Assembly: GCF_029840925.1 (NCBI RefSeq)
Contig: NZ_JAOCDM010000056.1
Coordinates: 1-32,265 of the forward strand
Reading direction: 5' to 3'
Source: Pseudomonas sp. GD03858
GTDB lineage: Bacteria > Pseudomonadota > Gammaproteobacteria > Pseudomonadales > Pseudomonadaceae
DNA length: 32,265 nucleotides
Positions 22,415-30,467 of the stretch are shown in pieces. The notes beneath the pieces are model-generated. The model was not told the origin of the DNA and did not search any database. It saw only the letters and a program-made list of their open reading frames with translations. Numbering within the stretch: position 1 is the stretch's first letter; each line of letters starts with the position of its first letter. A program made the position numbers and the translations under genes.

Positions 22415-23227
22415 ATGAGCAACGTTCGCAGCGACAAGCCTTTCGTCCTGGCCGGGCGCACTTTCCAGTCGCGCCTGCTGGTCGGCACCGGCAAGTACCG
22501 TGACATGCAAGAGACCCGTCTGGCCACCGAGGCCTCGGGTGCCGAGATCGTCACCGTTGCCGTGCGTCGCACCAACCTCGGCCAGAATGCCGGCGAGCCG
22601 AACCTGCTCGATGTGCTGTCGCCCGACAAGTACACCATCCTGCCGAACACCGCGGGCTGCTTCGATGCGGTCGAAGCGGTGCGTACCTGCCGCCTGGCCC
22701 GTGAACTGCTCGACGGCCACAAGTCCCACGAGCAGCGGACGCTGGTGAAGCTGGAAGTGCTGGCCGACCAGAAGACCCTGTTCCCCAATGTGATCGAAAC
22801 CCTCAAGGCCGCCGAAGTGCTGGTCAAGGACGGCTTCGATGTGATGGTCTACACCAGCGATGACCCGATCATCGCCCGCCAGCTGGCCGAGGCCGGCTGC
22901 ATCGCCGTCATGCCGCTGGCCGGCCTGATCGGCACCGGCCTGGGTATCTGCAACCCCTACAACCTGCAGATCATCCTCGAGGAGTCCAAGGTGCCGGTGC
23001 TGGTCGATGCCGGCGTGGGTACCGCCTCCGACGCCACCATCGCCATGGAAATGGGCTGCGAGGCGGTGCTGATGAACTCGGCCATCGCCCACGCCCAGCA
23101 GCCGGTGCTGATGGCCGAGGCGATGAAGCACGCCATCCTTGCCGGTCGCATGGCGTATCTCGCCGGGCGCATGCCGAAGAAACTCTATGCCAGCGCGTCC
23201 TCGCCGCTGGAAGGTCTGATCAAGTAA
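22415..23227 (+). CDS. thiG: Thiazole synthase ThiG
   Basis: Makes the thiamine thiazole phosphate from 1-deoxyxylulose 5-phosphate, the ThiS thiocarboxylate and dehydroglycine. The 270-residue TIM barrel has LLVGTGKYRD, TILPNTAGCF, the Schiff-base lysine in LVKLEVL (Lys112) and the phosphate-binding VPVLVDAGVGTASDA. MSNVRSDK is chosen as start because AGAGGAAC precedes it; the upstream in-frame start overlapping thiS by 4 nt gives a non-family N-terminus. trmB begins 9 bp after the stop. Confidence 0.97.
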   Translation: MSNVRSDKPFVLAGRTFQSRLLVGTGKYRDMQETRLATEASGAEIVTVAVRRTNLGQNAGEPNLLDVLSPDKYTILPNTAGCFDAVEAVRTCRLARELLDGHKSHEQRTLVKLEVLADQKTLFPNVIETLKAAEVLVKDGFDVMVYTSDDPIIARQLAEAGCIAVMPLAGLIGTGLGICNPYNLQIILEESKVPVLVDAGVGTASDATIAMEMGCEAVLMNSAIAHAQQPVLMAEAMKHAILAGRMAYLAGRMPKKLYASASSPLEGLIK

Positions 23228-23236
23228 GAGCCCCAG

Positions 23237-23959
23237 ATGACTGAATCGCAAGAAACGCCGATCACCGAAGACGGCGAAGCCCGCCCGCACCGCCGCATCA
23301 AGAGTTTCGTGATGCGTGCCGGGCGCATGACCGAAGGCCAGCAGCGCGGCCTGGACCAGGGCGGCCCGCTGTTCATTCTGCCGCTGGTCGACAGCCCGGT
23401 GGACTACGACCAGGTGTTCGGCCGTTCGGCGCCGCGCACCTTGGAGATCGGCTTCGGCATGGGCCATTCGCTGCTGGAAATGGCCGCCGCCTCGCCGGAG
23501 CTGGACTTCATCGGTGTCGAAGTGCACCGTCCGGGCGTCGGCGCGTTGCTCAACGGTGTGCTGACCCAGGGCCTGAAGAACCTGCGGGTGTACGACTGTG
23601 ATGCCATCGAAGTGCTCAACCGCTGCGTGGCCGACAACAGCCTCGATCGCCTGATGCTGTTCTTCCCGGATCCGTGGCACAAGGCACGTCATCACAAGCG
23701 CCGGATCGTTCAGCTGGAGTTCGCCGAGCTGGTGCGCCGCAAACTCAAGCCCGGTGGCGTATTCCACATGGCGACCGACTGGGAGCCCTATGCCGAGTAC
23801 ATGCTGGAAGTGATGAGCGCAGCGCCAGGCTATCGCAACCAGGCGGCTGATGGCGCCTACGTGCCACGCCCGCAAGAGCGTCCGATCACCAAGTTCGAGC
23901 GCCGCGGTGAGCGCCTTGGGCATGGGGTGTGGGACTTGAAATTCGAGAAGGTGAGCTGA
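23237..23959 (+). CDS. trmB: tRNA (guanine46-N7)-methyltransferase
   Basis: SAM-dependent enzyme forming m7G46 in the tRNA variable loop. The 240-residue protein shows RRIKSFVMRAGRMT, the SAM motif LEIGFGMGHS, the family signature FFPDPWHKARHHKRR (catalytic Asp in PDPW) and the C-terminal TKFERRGERLGHGVWDL. It follows thiG by 9 bp, as in related pseudomonads, and is closed by an intrinsic terminator about 50 bp downstream. Confidence 0.97.
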   Translation: MTESQETPITEDGEARPHRRIKSFVMRAGRMTEGQQRGLDQGGPLFILPLVDSPVDYDQVFGRSAPRTLEIGFGMGHSLLEMAAASPELDFIGVEVHRPGVGALLNGVLTQGLKNLRVYDCDAIEVLNRCVADNSLDRLMLFFPDPWHKARHHKRRIVQLEFAELVRRKLKPGGVFHMATDWEPYAEYMLEVMSAAPGYRNQAADGAYVPRPQERPITKFERRGERLGHGVWDLKFEKVS

Positions 23960-24007
23960 GCCGGGCTCGTTCGGAGCAGCCCTTCAAACCTGCGATATTG
24001 CAGGTAC

Positions 24008-24039
24008 AAAAAAACCGCCTTGAGAAGGGCGGTTTTTTT
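24008..24039 (+). terminator. Intrinsic terminator after trmB
   Basis: AACCGCC (24013-24019) pairs with GGCGGTT (24028-24034), flanked by an A-run on the left and a run of seven T on the right. It ends the thiS-thiG-trmB transcript. Confidence 0.9.
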
Positions 24040-24082
24040 ATGCGGGCTTCGGGTTACGAATCCTCAACCTGCGTGTTTCAGT

Positions 24083-24101
24083 TTCACTGGAGACAGTTCA
24101 C
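24083..24101 (+). repeat. Direct repeat, copy 1
   Basis: TTCACTGGAGACAGTTCAC, found again at 24334-24352 with two adjacent changes (CA to TG). The copies lie 251 bp apart in the same non-coding stretch; their function is unknown. Confidence 0.5.
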
Positions 24102-24333
24102 GGTTCAAATACTAGGGTTGCCTGGAGGTCGCGTCAATCGTGGAAATATCCAGCATTACGTGTGACTGGGCGAGTAACAGCTTCACCTTTTCAGAAAGCG
24201 TAAGATCACGCCGCTCTCATGTGATTCTTTCCAGTGTCGGGCCGGGAACGAATTCAATCCGTTGTCTCGGCCCCTTCGACGCGGCCCACGAACCGCGCCG
24301 GTGGAGTTTTCGAAGGGCCATCCACCTGGCCGC

Positions 24334-24352
24334 TTCACTGGAGATGGTTCAC
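24334..24352 (+). repeat. Direct repeat, copy 2
   Basis: TTCACTGGAGATGGTTCAC matches copy 1 at 17 of 19 bases. It lies 74 bp before the ATG of the 36-codon gene. Confidence 0.5.
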
Positions 24353-24425
24353 ACGATTTCCGAAGGCGTCGAAGTGCCGGTCAGGCGCTGGAAGATTGGC
24401 CCAGCCAACACGGAGGCCAAGGCAT

Positions 24426-24536
24426 ATGAAGCGTTTGCTGAATACGCTGAGCCGTGTCTGGAAGCTGGTTCGGATCCTAGTTGTTTTCAGGACCGTCAGG
24501 GACTTCCTACGCGATCGCTTTGACGATCCCCGCTAA
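24426..24536 (+). CDS. 36-residue cationic small protein, unknown function
   Basis: Reads MKRLLNTLSRVWKLVRILVV followed by FRTVRDFLRDRFDDPR. The N-terminal two thirds can form a cationic amphipathic helix with a short hydrophobic core (VRILVVF) and the end is Arg/Asp-rich, so membrane association or RNA binding are both conceivable. I do not recognise a family. Support for a real gene: GGAGG lies nine bases before the ATG, and a strong terminator begins 17 bp after the stop, while the trmB terminator isolates it on the left. An in-frame extension back to 24234 has no ribosome site and looks random. It converges on the DUF3392 gene. Confidence 0.55.
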   Translation: MKRLLNTLSRVWKLVRILVVFRTVRDFLRDRFDDPR

Positions 24537-24552
24537 GGGCTAGTCGGGTGAG

Positions 24553-24582
24553 AAGCTGCCCTGGCTCTCCAGGGCAGCTTTT
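24553..24582 (+). terminator. Intrinsic terminator after the 36-codon gene
   Basis: AAGCTGCCCTGG (24553-24564) and CCAGGGCAGCTT (24569-24580) form a perfect 12-bp stem with a CTCT loop and end in TTTT. It lies between the small gene and the converging DUF3392 gene. Confidence 0.88.
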
Positions 24583-24591
24583 AGCGAGCGC

Positions 24592-24918
24592 TCAACCCCG
24601 GCGATCGGCGACCACGCCAATCAACACCAGCACCACCAGCAGCACCGGTGCCAGCGCATAGTTGTTGAACTGTCCCAGCCCCTTCACGACCCACGGCGTC
24701 GCATAGATCAGCGCCGCGCCGCTGCCGATCATCACCAGCAGCGCCATGAACGGCACGCGCAAGGCCCCGGCCAGCCCACCCAGGCGGCCTTCCACCCAGC
24801 CCTTGATGTCGGTGCCGAACAGCACCAGCAGGCAGCCCACCAGGGCCAGCGAGATCTCCGACAGGTTGCTGCGGCTCCAGCGGGAAACGGTCGAGAGCAG
24901 GTCAAGTACCAGGTCCAT
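24592..24918 (-). CDS. DUF3392 family membrane protein
   Basis: A 108-residue protein with about three hydrophobic segments (ISLALVGCLLVLFG, VPFMALLVMIGSGAALIYA, LAPVLLVVLVLIGVVA). The N-terminal SRWSRSNLSEISLALVG and the DIKGWVEGRLGGLAG loop match what I know of DUF3392. No function is established for it to my knowledge. It starts 9 bp after the hemW stop and is the last gene of the metX-led cluster. Confidence 0.85.
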   Translation of the reverse strand: MDLVLDLLSTVSRWSRSNLSEISLALVGCLLVLFGTDIKGWVEGRLGGLAGALRVPFMALLVMIGSGAALIYATPWVVKGLGQFNNYALAPVLLVVLVLIGVVADRRG

Positions 24919-24927
24919 GGGTCATCC

Positions 24928-26106
24928 TTAATTCAAGAAGTACTGCAGCAGGTCGTTGAGGAACAGCTGGCCGCGCGGCGTGGCCGCCAGTCGATCCGGT
25001 TCGACCCGCAAAAGGCCTTTTTGTTCGGCTTCACGGCGGGCTTCGGCCAGTTGCGCCAGGGGTAGGCCGGTGCGCAAGCTGAACAGCTCGGCTTCCACGC
25101 CATCGGTGAGGCGCAGTGCGTTCATCAGGAACTCGAAGGGTAGCTCATCGGCTGGCAGCAGCTTTTCCCCGGCCTTGAAGGGCTTGGCCGGGTTCAGATA
25201 GTCCTTGGGCAGTCGGGTCTTCCAGGTGCGCAGGATGCGCCCGTCGGGGAACGACAGCTTGCCATGGGCCCCGGCACCGATACCGATGAAGTCGCCGAAG
25301 CGCCAGTAGTTCAGGTTGTGCCGCGCGGCGCGATCGGCCTGGGCGTAGGCCGAGACTTCATACTGGCGGTAACCGTGGTCGGCCATCAGCGCCTGGCCGG
25401 CTTCCTGGATATCCCAGAGGATGTCGTCCTCGGGCAGCTCAGGCGGCTGGTTCCAGAACACCGTGTTCGGCTCTACGGTCAGCTGATACCAGGACAGGTG
25501 CGTCGGCGCCAGCTCGATGCCCTGACGCAGGTCGCCCAGGGCGTCGTCGAGCGACTGGTCCGGCAAGCCGTGCATCAGGTCCATGTTGAAGTTGTCGAAG
25601 CCTGCCGCACGCGCCATGTCGGCGGCTCGCACGGCCTCATCGCCATTGTGGATGCGCCCGAGCTTCTCCAGCTTGGCCGGCTGGAAACTCTGCACGCCGA
25701 TGGACAGACGGTTGATGCCGGTCTGGCGGTAGGCCTTGAACTTCTCCTGCTCGAAGGTGCCGGGGTTGGCCTCCAGGGTGATTTCGATGTCCGCAGCGAA
25801 CGGGATACGCTGTTCCACGCCGCGCAGCAATCGGCCCAGGGCATCGGCGCTGAACAGGCTCGGTGTGCCGCCGCCGAAGAAGATCGTGCTGATCGGGCGG
25901 CCCTGGACGGCAGGCAGTTCCTGATCGAGATCGGCCAGCAGGGCATCGATGTACTCGGTTTCCGGCAACGACGGGCCGGCCTGGTGCGAGTTGAAGTCGC
26001 AATAAGGGCATTTGCGCACGCACCAGGGGATATGGATGTACAGCGACAGCGGCGGGAGCTCGGAAAGGATCAGGCCCGCCGGTGGTACGAACAGCTTTTC
26101 GGTCAT
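24928..26106 (-). CDS. hemW: Radical SAM protein HemW (heme chaperone, HemN-like)
   Basis: A 392-residue radical SAM protein. The cluster motif CVRKCPYC (Cys29, Cys33, Cys36) is followed by FFGGGTPSLF, the SAM-binding ITLEANPGTFE and RLSIGVQSFQ, with FNMDLMHGLPDQ further on. Despite similarity to coproporphyrinogen oxidase HemN, this shorter group is regarded as the heme chaperone HemW. The start ATG overlaps the rdgB stop by 4 nt (ATGA). Pairing of rdgB and hemW is conserved in gammaproteobacteria. Confidence 0.95.
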   Translation of the reverse strand: MTEKLFVPPAGLILSELPPLSLYIHIPWCVRKCPYCDFNSHQAGPSLPETEYIDALLADLDQELPAVQGRPISTIFFGGGTPSLFSADALGRLLRGVEQRIPFAADIEITLEANPGTFEQEKFKAYRQTGINRLSIGVQSFQPAKLEKLGRIHNGDEAVRAADMARAAGFDNFNMDLMHGLPDQSLDDALGDLRQGIELAPTHLSWYQLTVEPNTVFWNQPPELPEDDILWDIQEAGQALMADHGYRQYEVSAYAQADRAARHNLNYWRFGDFIGIGAGAHGKLSFPDGRILRTWKTRLPKDYLNPAKPFKAGEKLLPADELPFEFLMNALRLTDGVEAELFSLRTGLPLAQLAEARREAEQKGLLRVEPDRLAATPRGQLFLNDLLQYFLN

Positions 26107-26699
26107 GCCAGGCCCAGACGTTGACGCAGCAGGGCCATGGCGCGGGCGCGGTGGCTGAGCTGGTTCTTGTCGACCGGGGCGAGGTCGGCGCTGGAGCAGT
26201 TGCGCTCCGGGACCCAGAACAGCGGGTCGTAGCCGAAGCCATGCTCGCCGCTGGCCTCGAACAGGATGCTGCCATGCCACAGGCCTTCGCAGAGGATCGG
26301 CAGCGGGTCGTCGGCATGGCGCACCAGCGCCAGGACGCAGACGAACTGCGCGCCGCGCTGGTCTTCAGGTACGTCCTTGAGCGCTTCGAGCAGCTTGGCG
26401 TTGTTCGCCGCGTCGCCCTTGCCGTCGGCGTAGCGCGCCGAGTAGATGCCTGGCGCGCCGCCGAGGAAGTCCACCGCCAGCCCGGAATCGTCGGCCAAGG
26501 CCGGCAGGCCGGAGATGCGTGCTGCATTGCGCGCCTTGAGGATGGCGTTCTCGACGAACGACAGGCCGGTCTCTTCCGGCTCCACCTGGCTGAATTCGCC
26601 GATCGAACGCAGCTGCACGGAGTCACCGAGCATGGCCTGCAGTTCCTTGAGTTTGCCGGCGTTGTGGCTGGCCAATACGAGTTGCTGGAAATTCATCAT
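26103..26699 (-). CDS. rdgB: XTP/dITP diphosphatase (RdgB/HAM1)
   Basis: Hydrolyses non-canonical purine triphosphates (dITP, XTP) to monophosphates and keeps them out of DNA and RNA. The 198-residue protein has the substrate motif LVLASHNAGKLKE, EETGLSFVENAILKAR, the metal/catalytic ALADDSGL and the C-terminal SHRARAM. The start is an ATGATG doublet; the first ATG overlaps the preceding stop by 4 nt, the second has slightly better spacing from AGGCGA, so the length may be 197. Confidence 0.96.
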   Translation of the reverse strand: MMNFQQLVLASHNAGKLKELQAMLGDSVQLRSIGEFSQVEPEETGLSFVENAILKARNAARISGLPALADDSGLAVDFLGGAPGIYSARYADGKGDAANNAKLLEALKDVPEDQRGAQFVCVLALVRHADDPLPILCEGLWHGSILFEASGEHGFGYDPLFWVPERNCSSADLAPVDKNQLSHRARAMALLRQRLGLA

Positions 26700-27130
26700 T
26701 CGCCTGGGAACACTTCCTGGTTGAAGCTCAGTGGATGGCTGACGCCGCCGGACTCGATGTTGAGGTCGAAGGTGACGGTCTCGGCCTGTTCGATCTTGAA
26801 CTGGGCGATGTAGTACACCGCGCCCTGGTCGGTGATCTGCTTGAACGACAGCGGGTTGCTGCGCCCGGTGAGGTCCTTCACGGTACCGCTGACCACCGCC
26901 ATGGCTGGCTTGCCGGCCTTGATCACGGCGATGTTGAGCACACCCTGGTTCTTGCTGCGAGTGAGCCCCGTGGCGGCGGCGATGTCCGGTTGCAGCATGC
27001 TCGAGGTGAAGGCGCTGTAATGGACCGTCACGTCGCCGAATACTTCCTTGCGCTCGGGCCTGGCGGCATCGGCAGCCAGCACCGGCAAGGCCAGGCACAG
27101 GCTGATCAGAAACAGTGCTAGTCGACGCAT
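26696..27130 (-). CDS. DUF4426 domain exported protein
   Basis: A 144-residue protein with a signal peptide (MRRLALFLISLCLALPVLAA). The mature part is probably a beta-sandwich (FGDVTVHYSAFTSSMLQPD, PLSFKQITDQGAVYYIAQF, TVTFDLNIES) and matches DUF4426 as I know it; its role is unknown. ATG at 27130 is taken because GGAGG lies seven bases upstream, whereas the ATG at 27136 is too close to it. It lies 23 bp after metW and overlaps rdgB. Confidence 0.88.
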   Translation of the reverse strand: MRRLALFLISLCLALPVLAADAARPERKEVFGDVTVHYSAFTSSMLQPDIAAATGLTRSKNQGVLNIAVIKAGKPAMAVVSGTVKDLTGRSNPLSFKQITDQGAVYYIAQFKIEQAETVTFDLNIESGGVSHPLSFNQEVFPGE

Positions 27131-27153
27131 GATCATTCCTCCGTTCGCGACGG

Positions 27154-27774
27154 TCAGACCGCGAGCTGATGCTCCTGCAGGCCCGGGCTGCTGACTCGAT
27201 AGATACCGATCTCACCTAGAAGATTAGGCCAAAGCCGCCCGCCCAACCCGTTACGGTGCAGACGGTCGACCGCCAGGCGGTCGAGGACCTTGGCCCTGCG
27301 CTCGTGGCACAGGTTCTCGAAGTCCTCGAACGTGCAGAAGTGGATGTTCGGCGTGTTGTACCAGGTATACGGCATGAAGTCCGAGACCGGCATGCGACCC
27401 TTGGTCGCCAGGTACCAGCGGCAGCGCCAGTGGCCGAAATTGGGGAAGGTGATGATGCACTGGCGGCCGACCCGCAGCATCTCGTCGAGGATGCGGTCGG
27501 GGTATTCCACGGCCTGCAGGGCCTGGGTCATGACCACCACGTCGAAACTGTTGCTGGCGAAGTTGCCCAGCCCCTTGTCCAGGTCCTGCTCGATGACGTT
27601 GACGCCCTTGGCCACGCAGGCGGCGATGTTCTCGGCGTCGATCTCCAGGCCATAGCCGGTGACGTTCTTGCGCTCGCGCAAGGAGGCCAGCAGTTCGCCG
27701 TTGCCGCAGCCCAGGTCGAGTACCCGGCTGCCGGCGGGGATCCAGTCTTGGATGATTTCCAGGTCGGCTCTCAT
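27154..27774 (-). CDS. metW: Methionine biosynthesis protein MetW
   Basis: A 206-residue protein with a SAM-methyltransferase fold (VLDLGCGNGELLASL near residues 18-32, NVIEQDLDKGL, TFPNFGHWRCR). MetW is required together with MetX for homoserine acylation in several proteobacteria. It starts 7 bp after the metX stop, with GAGG before the ATG, so the two are surely co-transcribed. Confidence 0.95.
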   Translation of the reverse strand: MRADLEIIQDWIPAGSRVLDLGCGNGELLASLRERKNVTGYGLEIDAENIAACVAKGVNVIEQDLDKGLGNFASNSFDVVVMTQALQAVEYPDRILDEMLRVGRQCIITFPNFGHWRCRWYLATKGRMPVSDFMPYTWYNTPNIHFCTFEDFENLCHERRAKVLDRLAVDRLHRNGLGGRLWPNLLGEIGIYRVSSPGLQEHQLAV

Positions 27775-27781
27775 GGGGTCC

Positions 27782-28921
27782 TCAGACAGCGATGCGGTTC
27801 ATGTAGTTGGCGAAGCCCTGCATGTAGCGGGGTGTCGGGATGAGGAAGGCGTCGTGGCCGTAGGGCGAGTCGATGTCCAGGTAGCAGACGTTCTTGCGCG
27901 CCGCCATCAGGGCATCGACGATCTCTCGCGAGCGGGCCGGCGAGAAGCGCCAGTCGGTGGTGAACGACATGATGCAGTAATCCGCCGTGACATGGGCCAG
28001 GGTCGCCGCCAGGTCGCCACCGTGAGCCGCCGCCGGGTCGAAGTAGTCCAGCGCCTTGGTCATCAGCAGGTAGGTGTTGGCGTCGAAGCGGCCGGAGAAC
28101 TCCTCGCCCTGGTAGCGCAAGTAGCTTTCGACCTGGAACTCGACGCTGTGGAAGTCATAGTTGAGCTTGTCGCTCTTGAGTTCGCGGCCGAATTTCTCGC
28201 CCATCGAGTCGTCGGACAGGTAGGTGATATGACCGACCATGCGCGCCAGCATCAGGCCGCGCTTGGGAATCACGCCCTGGTCCTGGAACGAGCCACCATG
28301 GAACTCGGGGTCGGTGAGGATGGCCTGGCGCGCGACTTCGTTGAAGGCGATGTTCTGCGCCGACAGCTTGGGCGCCGAGGCGATGTCCACGCAATGGCGC
28401 ACGCGGTCCGGGTAGGTGATGGTCCACTGCAGGGCCTGCATGCCGCCGAGGCTGCCACCGACGATGGCGGCCCAGGTCTGGATCCCCAGGCGGTCTGCCA
28501 GACGTGCCTGGCTGTGCACCCAATCCTCCACGGTCAGCACCGGGAAATCGGCGCCGTAGGGCTTGCCGGTGACCGGGTTGATGCTGCTGGGGCCGGTGCT
28601 GCCGTTGCAGCCGCCGAGGTTGTTCAGGCTGACCACGAAGAAACGGTTGGTGTCGATCGGCTTGCCGGGGCCGATGCAGCTGTCCCACCAGCCCGGCTTG
28701 CGGTCGGTGGTGGCATGGTAGCCGGCGGCATGGTGATGGCCGGACAGCGCATGGCAGATCAGCACCGCGTTGCTGGCGGTGCTGTTGAGGGTGCCATAGG
28801 TTTCGTAGATGAGCTCGTAGGTGGCCAGGGAACGGCCACAGGCCAGGGCCAGCGGTTCATCGAACCGGGCGATTTGCGGTGTTACCAGACCGACGGAATC
28901 TTCGGGAAGGACAGTGGACAT
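27782..28921 (-). CDS. metX: Homoserine O-acyltransferase MetX (probably succinyl-specific)
   Basis: Acylates the hydroxyl of homoserine, the committed step toward methionine. The 379-residue alpha/beta hydrolase has LICHALSGHHHAAG, LGGCNGSTGPSS, the nucleophile elbow GGSLGGMQ with Ser157, Asp323 in TTDWRFSP and His356 in DSPYGHDAFL. Sequence alone reads as a MetX; pseudomonad MetX proteins have been reported to prefer succinyl-CoA, so succinylation is more likely than acetylation here. It is first in the metX-metW-DUF4426-rdgB-hemW-DUF3392 series. Confidence 0.94.
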   Translation of the reverse strand: MSTVLPEDSVGLVTPQIARFDEPLALACGRSLATYELIYETYGTLNSTASNAVLICHALSGHHHAAGYHATTDRKPGWWDSCIGPGKPIDTNRFFVVSLNNLGGCNGSTGPSSINPVTGKPYGADFPVLTVEDWVHSQARLADRLGIQTWAAIVGGSLGGMQALQWTITYPDRVRHCVDIASAPKLSAQNIAFNEVARQAILTDPEFHGGSFQDQGVIPKRGLMLARMVGHITYLSDDSMGEKFGRELKSDKLNYDFHSVEFQVESYLRYQGEEFSGRFDANTYLLMTKALDYFDPAAAHGGDLAATLAHVTADYCIMSFTTDWRFSPARSREIVDALMAARKNVCYLDIDSPYGHDAFLIPTPRYMQGFANYMNRIAV

Positions 28922-28950
28922 CGACCCTGCTCACGCTTGACGGAGGCGTA

Positions 28951-28979
28951 AGTCTAAAGAGCGCTACCCCCAGCGGCAA
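28951..28979 (-). promoter_or_regulatory. Candidate promoter for metX
   Basis: On the minus strand TTGCCG (28979-28974), 17 bp and TAGACT (28956-28951) lie 29 bp before the metX ATG. The -35 box is part of an 8-bp hairpin (GCGGCAAG 28973-28980 / CTTGCCGC 28987-28994) that follows yggT. Confidence 0.4.
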
Positions 28980-29009
28980 GCGAAGGCTTGCCGCCGGTTG
29001 CAGGCAGGG

Positions 29010-29600
29010 TCAGATCATCCGCCACAGCTCTTGCGGCATGCCGGCGTAGGCAGCCAGCTGGGGCATCAGGAACGACTGGATCACCTGGATGGCGATGAAG
29101 GCGAAGATCGGCGAGATGTCCATGCCGCCGAGGTTCGGCACCAGGCGACGGAACGGCGCCAGCACCGGTTCGCTGATCTGGTAGGCCAGCTCGGCGGCCG
29201 GGTTGTGGCTGTTGGGCGCGACCCACGAGACGATCACCATCACGATCATCGCCACCCAGAAGATCTTCAGGAACAGCGAGGTGATGCCCAGGATCGACCA
29301 CATCAGCAGGTGCAGGATGTCGCCGAAGGTGCCGTAGGTGACCATCAGCACGAAGGCCATCAGCAGCGCCTGGATGACGATCGACAGCACCAGCGACGAG
29401 GTGTCCAGGCCGGCGATGCTGGGGATCACCCGGCGCAGCGGCTTGAGCAGCGGCTGGGTGGCGCGCACGGCGAACTGGCTGAGCGGGTTGTAGAAGTCGG
29501 CCTTGACCAGTTGCAGCACGAAGCGCAGCAGGACGATCACCAGGTACAGGCTGACCAGGGTTTGCACCACGAAGATCGCGGCGCCGGACAATGCATTCAT
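29010..29600 (-). CDS. YggT family integral membrane protein
   Basis: A 196-residue protein with two YggT repeats, each with a hydrophobic pair flanking a conserved turn (YNPLSQFAVRATQPLLKPLR and NPAAELAYQISEPVLAPFRR). The family is linked by context to osmotic or membrane functions but its mechanism is not known. GGAGCC lies before the ATG. It starts 10 bp after proC, and the order yggS-proC-yggT is conserved in pseudomonads. Confidence 0.93.
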   Translation of the reverse strand: MNALSGAAIFVVQTLVSLYLVIVLLRFVLQLVKADFYNPLSQFAVRATQPLLKPLRRVIPSIAGLDTSSLVLSIVIQALLMAFVLMVTYGTFGDILHLLMWSILGITSLFLKIFWVAMIVMVIVSWVAPNSHNPAAELAYQISEPVLAPFRRLVPNLGGMDISPIFAFIAIQVIQSFLMPQLAAYAGMPQELWRMI

Positions 29601-29610
29601 CGATGGCTCC

Positions 29611-30429
29611 TTATTTGCCCAGTTGTTCGGCCAGCTCGGCGGAACGCTTCGCCGCGGCCTGCAGTGCCTGCTCGACGATCGCCTCGAAGCCGCTGGCCTG
29701 GAACGATTTGATTGCCGCTTCGGTGGTGCCGGCCGGCGAGGTCACGCGGCGGCGCAGTTCGGCGGCGTCGACGTCGCTGGCCACCGCCATGCGGGCGGCG
29801 CCCAGGGCGGTTTGCAGGGTGAGTTGCGAGGCGGTCTCACGCGGCAGGCCGAGTTTTTCGCCGGCGGCGGTCATCGCTTCGATCAGCAGGAAGAAGTAGG
29901 CCGGGCCGCTGCCGGAGACGGCGGTGACGGCATCGAGCTGTTGCTCTTCATCCAGCCACAAGGCGGTGCCGACAGCCGACAGCAGCTGTTCGGCCTGCTG
30001 GCGCTGCTCGGCGGACACTTCCCCGGTGGCGTACAGGCCGCTGACGCCCTGGCGCAGCAGCGCCGGGGTGTTGGGCATGCAGCGCACCACCGGGATCGCG
30101 CCCAGCCAGGCCTGCAGGCTGGCGCAGGTGATACCGGCGGCGATGGAAACCACCAGCTGGCCGGCCTTCAGGTTCGGCTTCAGCGTTTCGCAGACCGCCT
30201 TCATGACCTGCGGTTTGACCGCCAGGACGATCACGTCCACGCCGTCGATGGCCTGGGCGTTGCTTTCGAAGGCTTCGATGCCGTGCTCGGCCTGGATTCG
30301 CGCGCGGGTCTCGGCACCCGGGTCGCTGGCGCGGATCTGCGCGGCGTCCAGGCCCTGGGCGCGCAGGCCGCCGATCAGGCTGGCGGCCATGTTGCCGGCG
30401 CCGATGAAGGCAATACGAGTCTTGCTCAT
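29611..30429 (-). CDS. proC: Pyrroline-5-carboxylate reductase
   Basis: Reduces pyrroline-5-carboxylate to proline with NAD(P)H, the last step of proline synthesis. The 272-residue protein has the Rossmann start RIAFIGAGNMAASLIGGL, VVRCMPNTPALL and the C-terminal domain motif SGSGPAYFFLLIEAM, then VTSPAGTTEAAI. AAGGA precedes the ATG. It lies 38 bp after yggS and 10 bp before yggT. Confidence 0.97.
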   Translation of the reverse strand: MSKTRIAFIGAGNMAASLIGGLRAQGLDAAQIRASDPGAETRARIQAEHGIEAFESNAQAIDGVDVIVLAVKPQVMKAVCETLKPNLKAGQLVVSIAAGITCASLQAWLGAIPVVRCMPNTPALLRQGVSGLYATGEVSAEQRQQAEQLLSAVGTALWLDEEQQLDAVTAVSGSGPAYFFLLIEAMTAAGEKLGLPRETASQLTLQTALGAARMAVASDVDAAELRRRVTSPAGTTEAAIKSFQASGFEAIVEQALQAAAKRSAELAEQLGK

Positions 30430-30467
30430 GTCAGGTCCTTGAGGGAAAGAGTGAGTTAAGCATGGAT

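Larger units (their letters stand above)
24040..24425. other. Intergenic stretch with no convincing gene
   Basis: About 390 bp between the trmB terminator and the 36-codon gene. It contains a 19-bp direct repeat (24083-24101 and 24334-24352). A GTG-started 127-codon frame at 24140-24523 has GGAGG 11 bases upstream, but its product resembles nothing I know and its codon usage is mixed, so I do not call it. The stretch may hold the promoter and a long leader of the small gene, or a small RNA. Confidence 0.5.

Noticed and set aside
24040..24130. GGTTCAAAT and similar pieces suggesting a tRNA
   Set aside because: No acceptor, D or anticodon stems can be built around it.
24140..24523. A possible 127-residue protein starting with GTG
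   Set aside because: GGAGG is upstream but spacing is long, codon use is mixed and the product shows no domain. The overlapping 36-codon gene has better signals.
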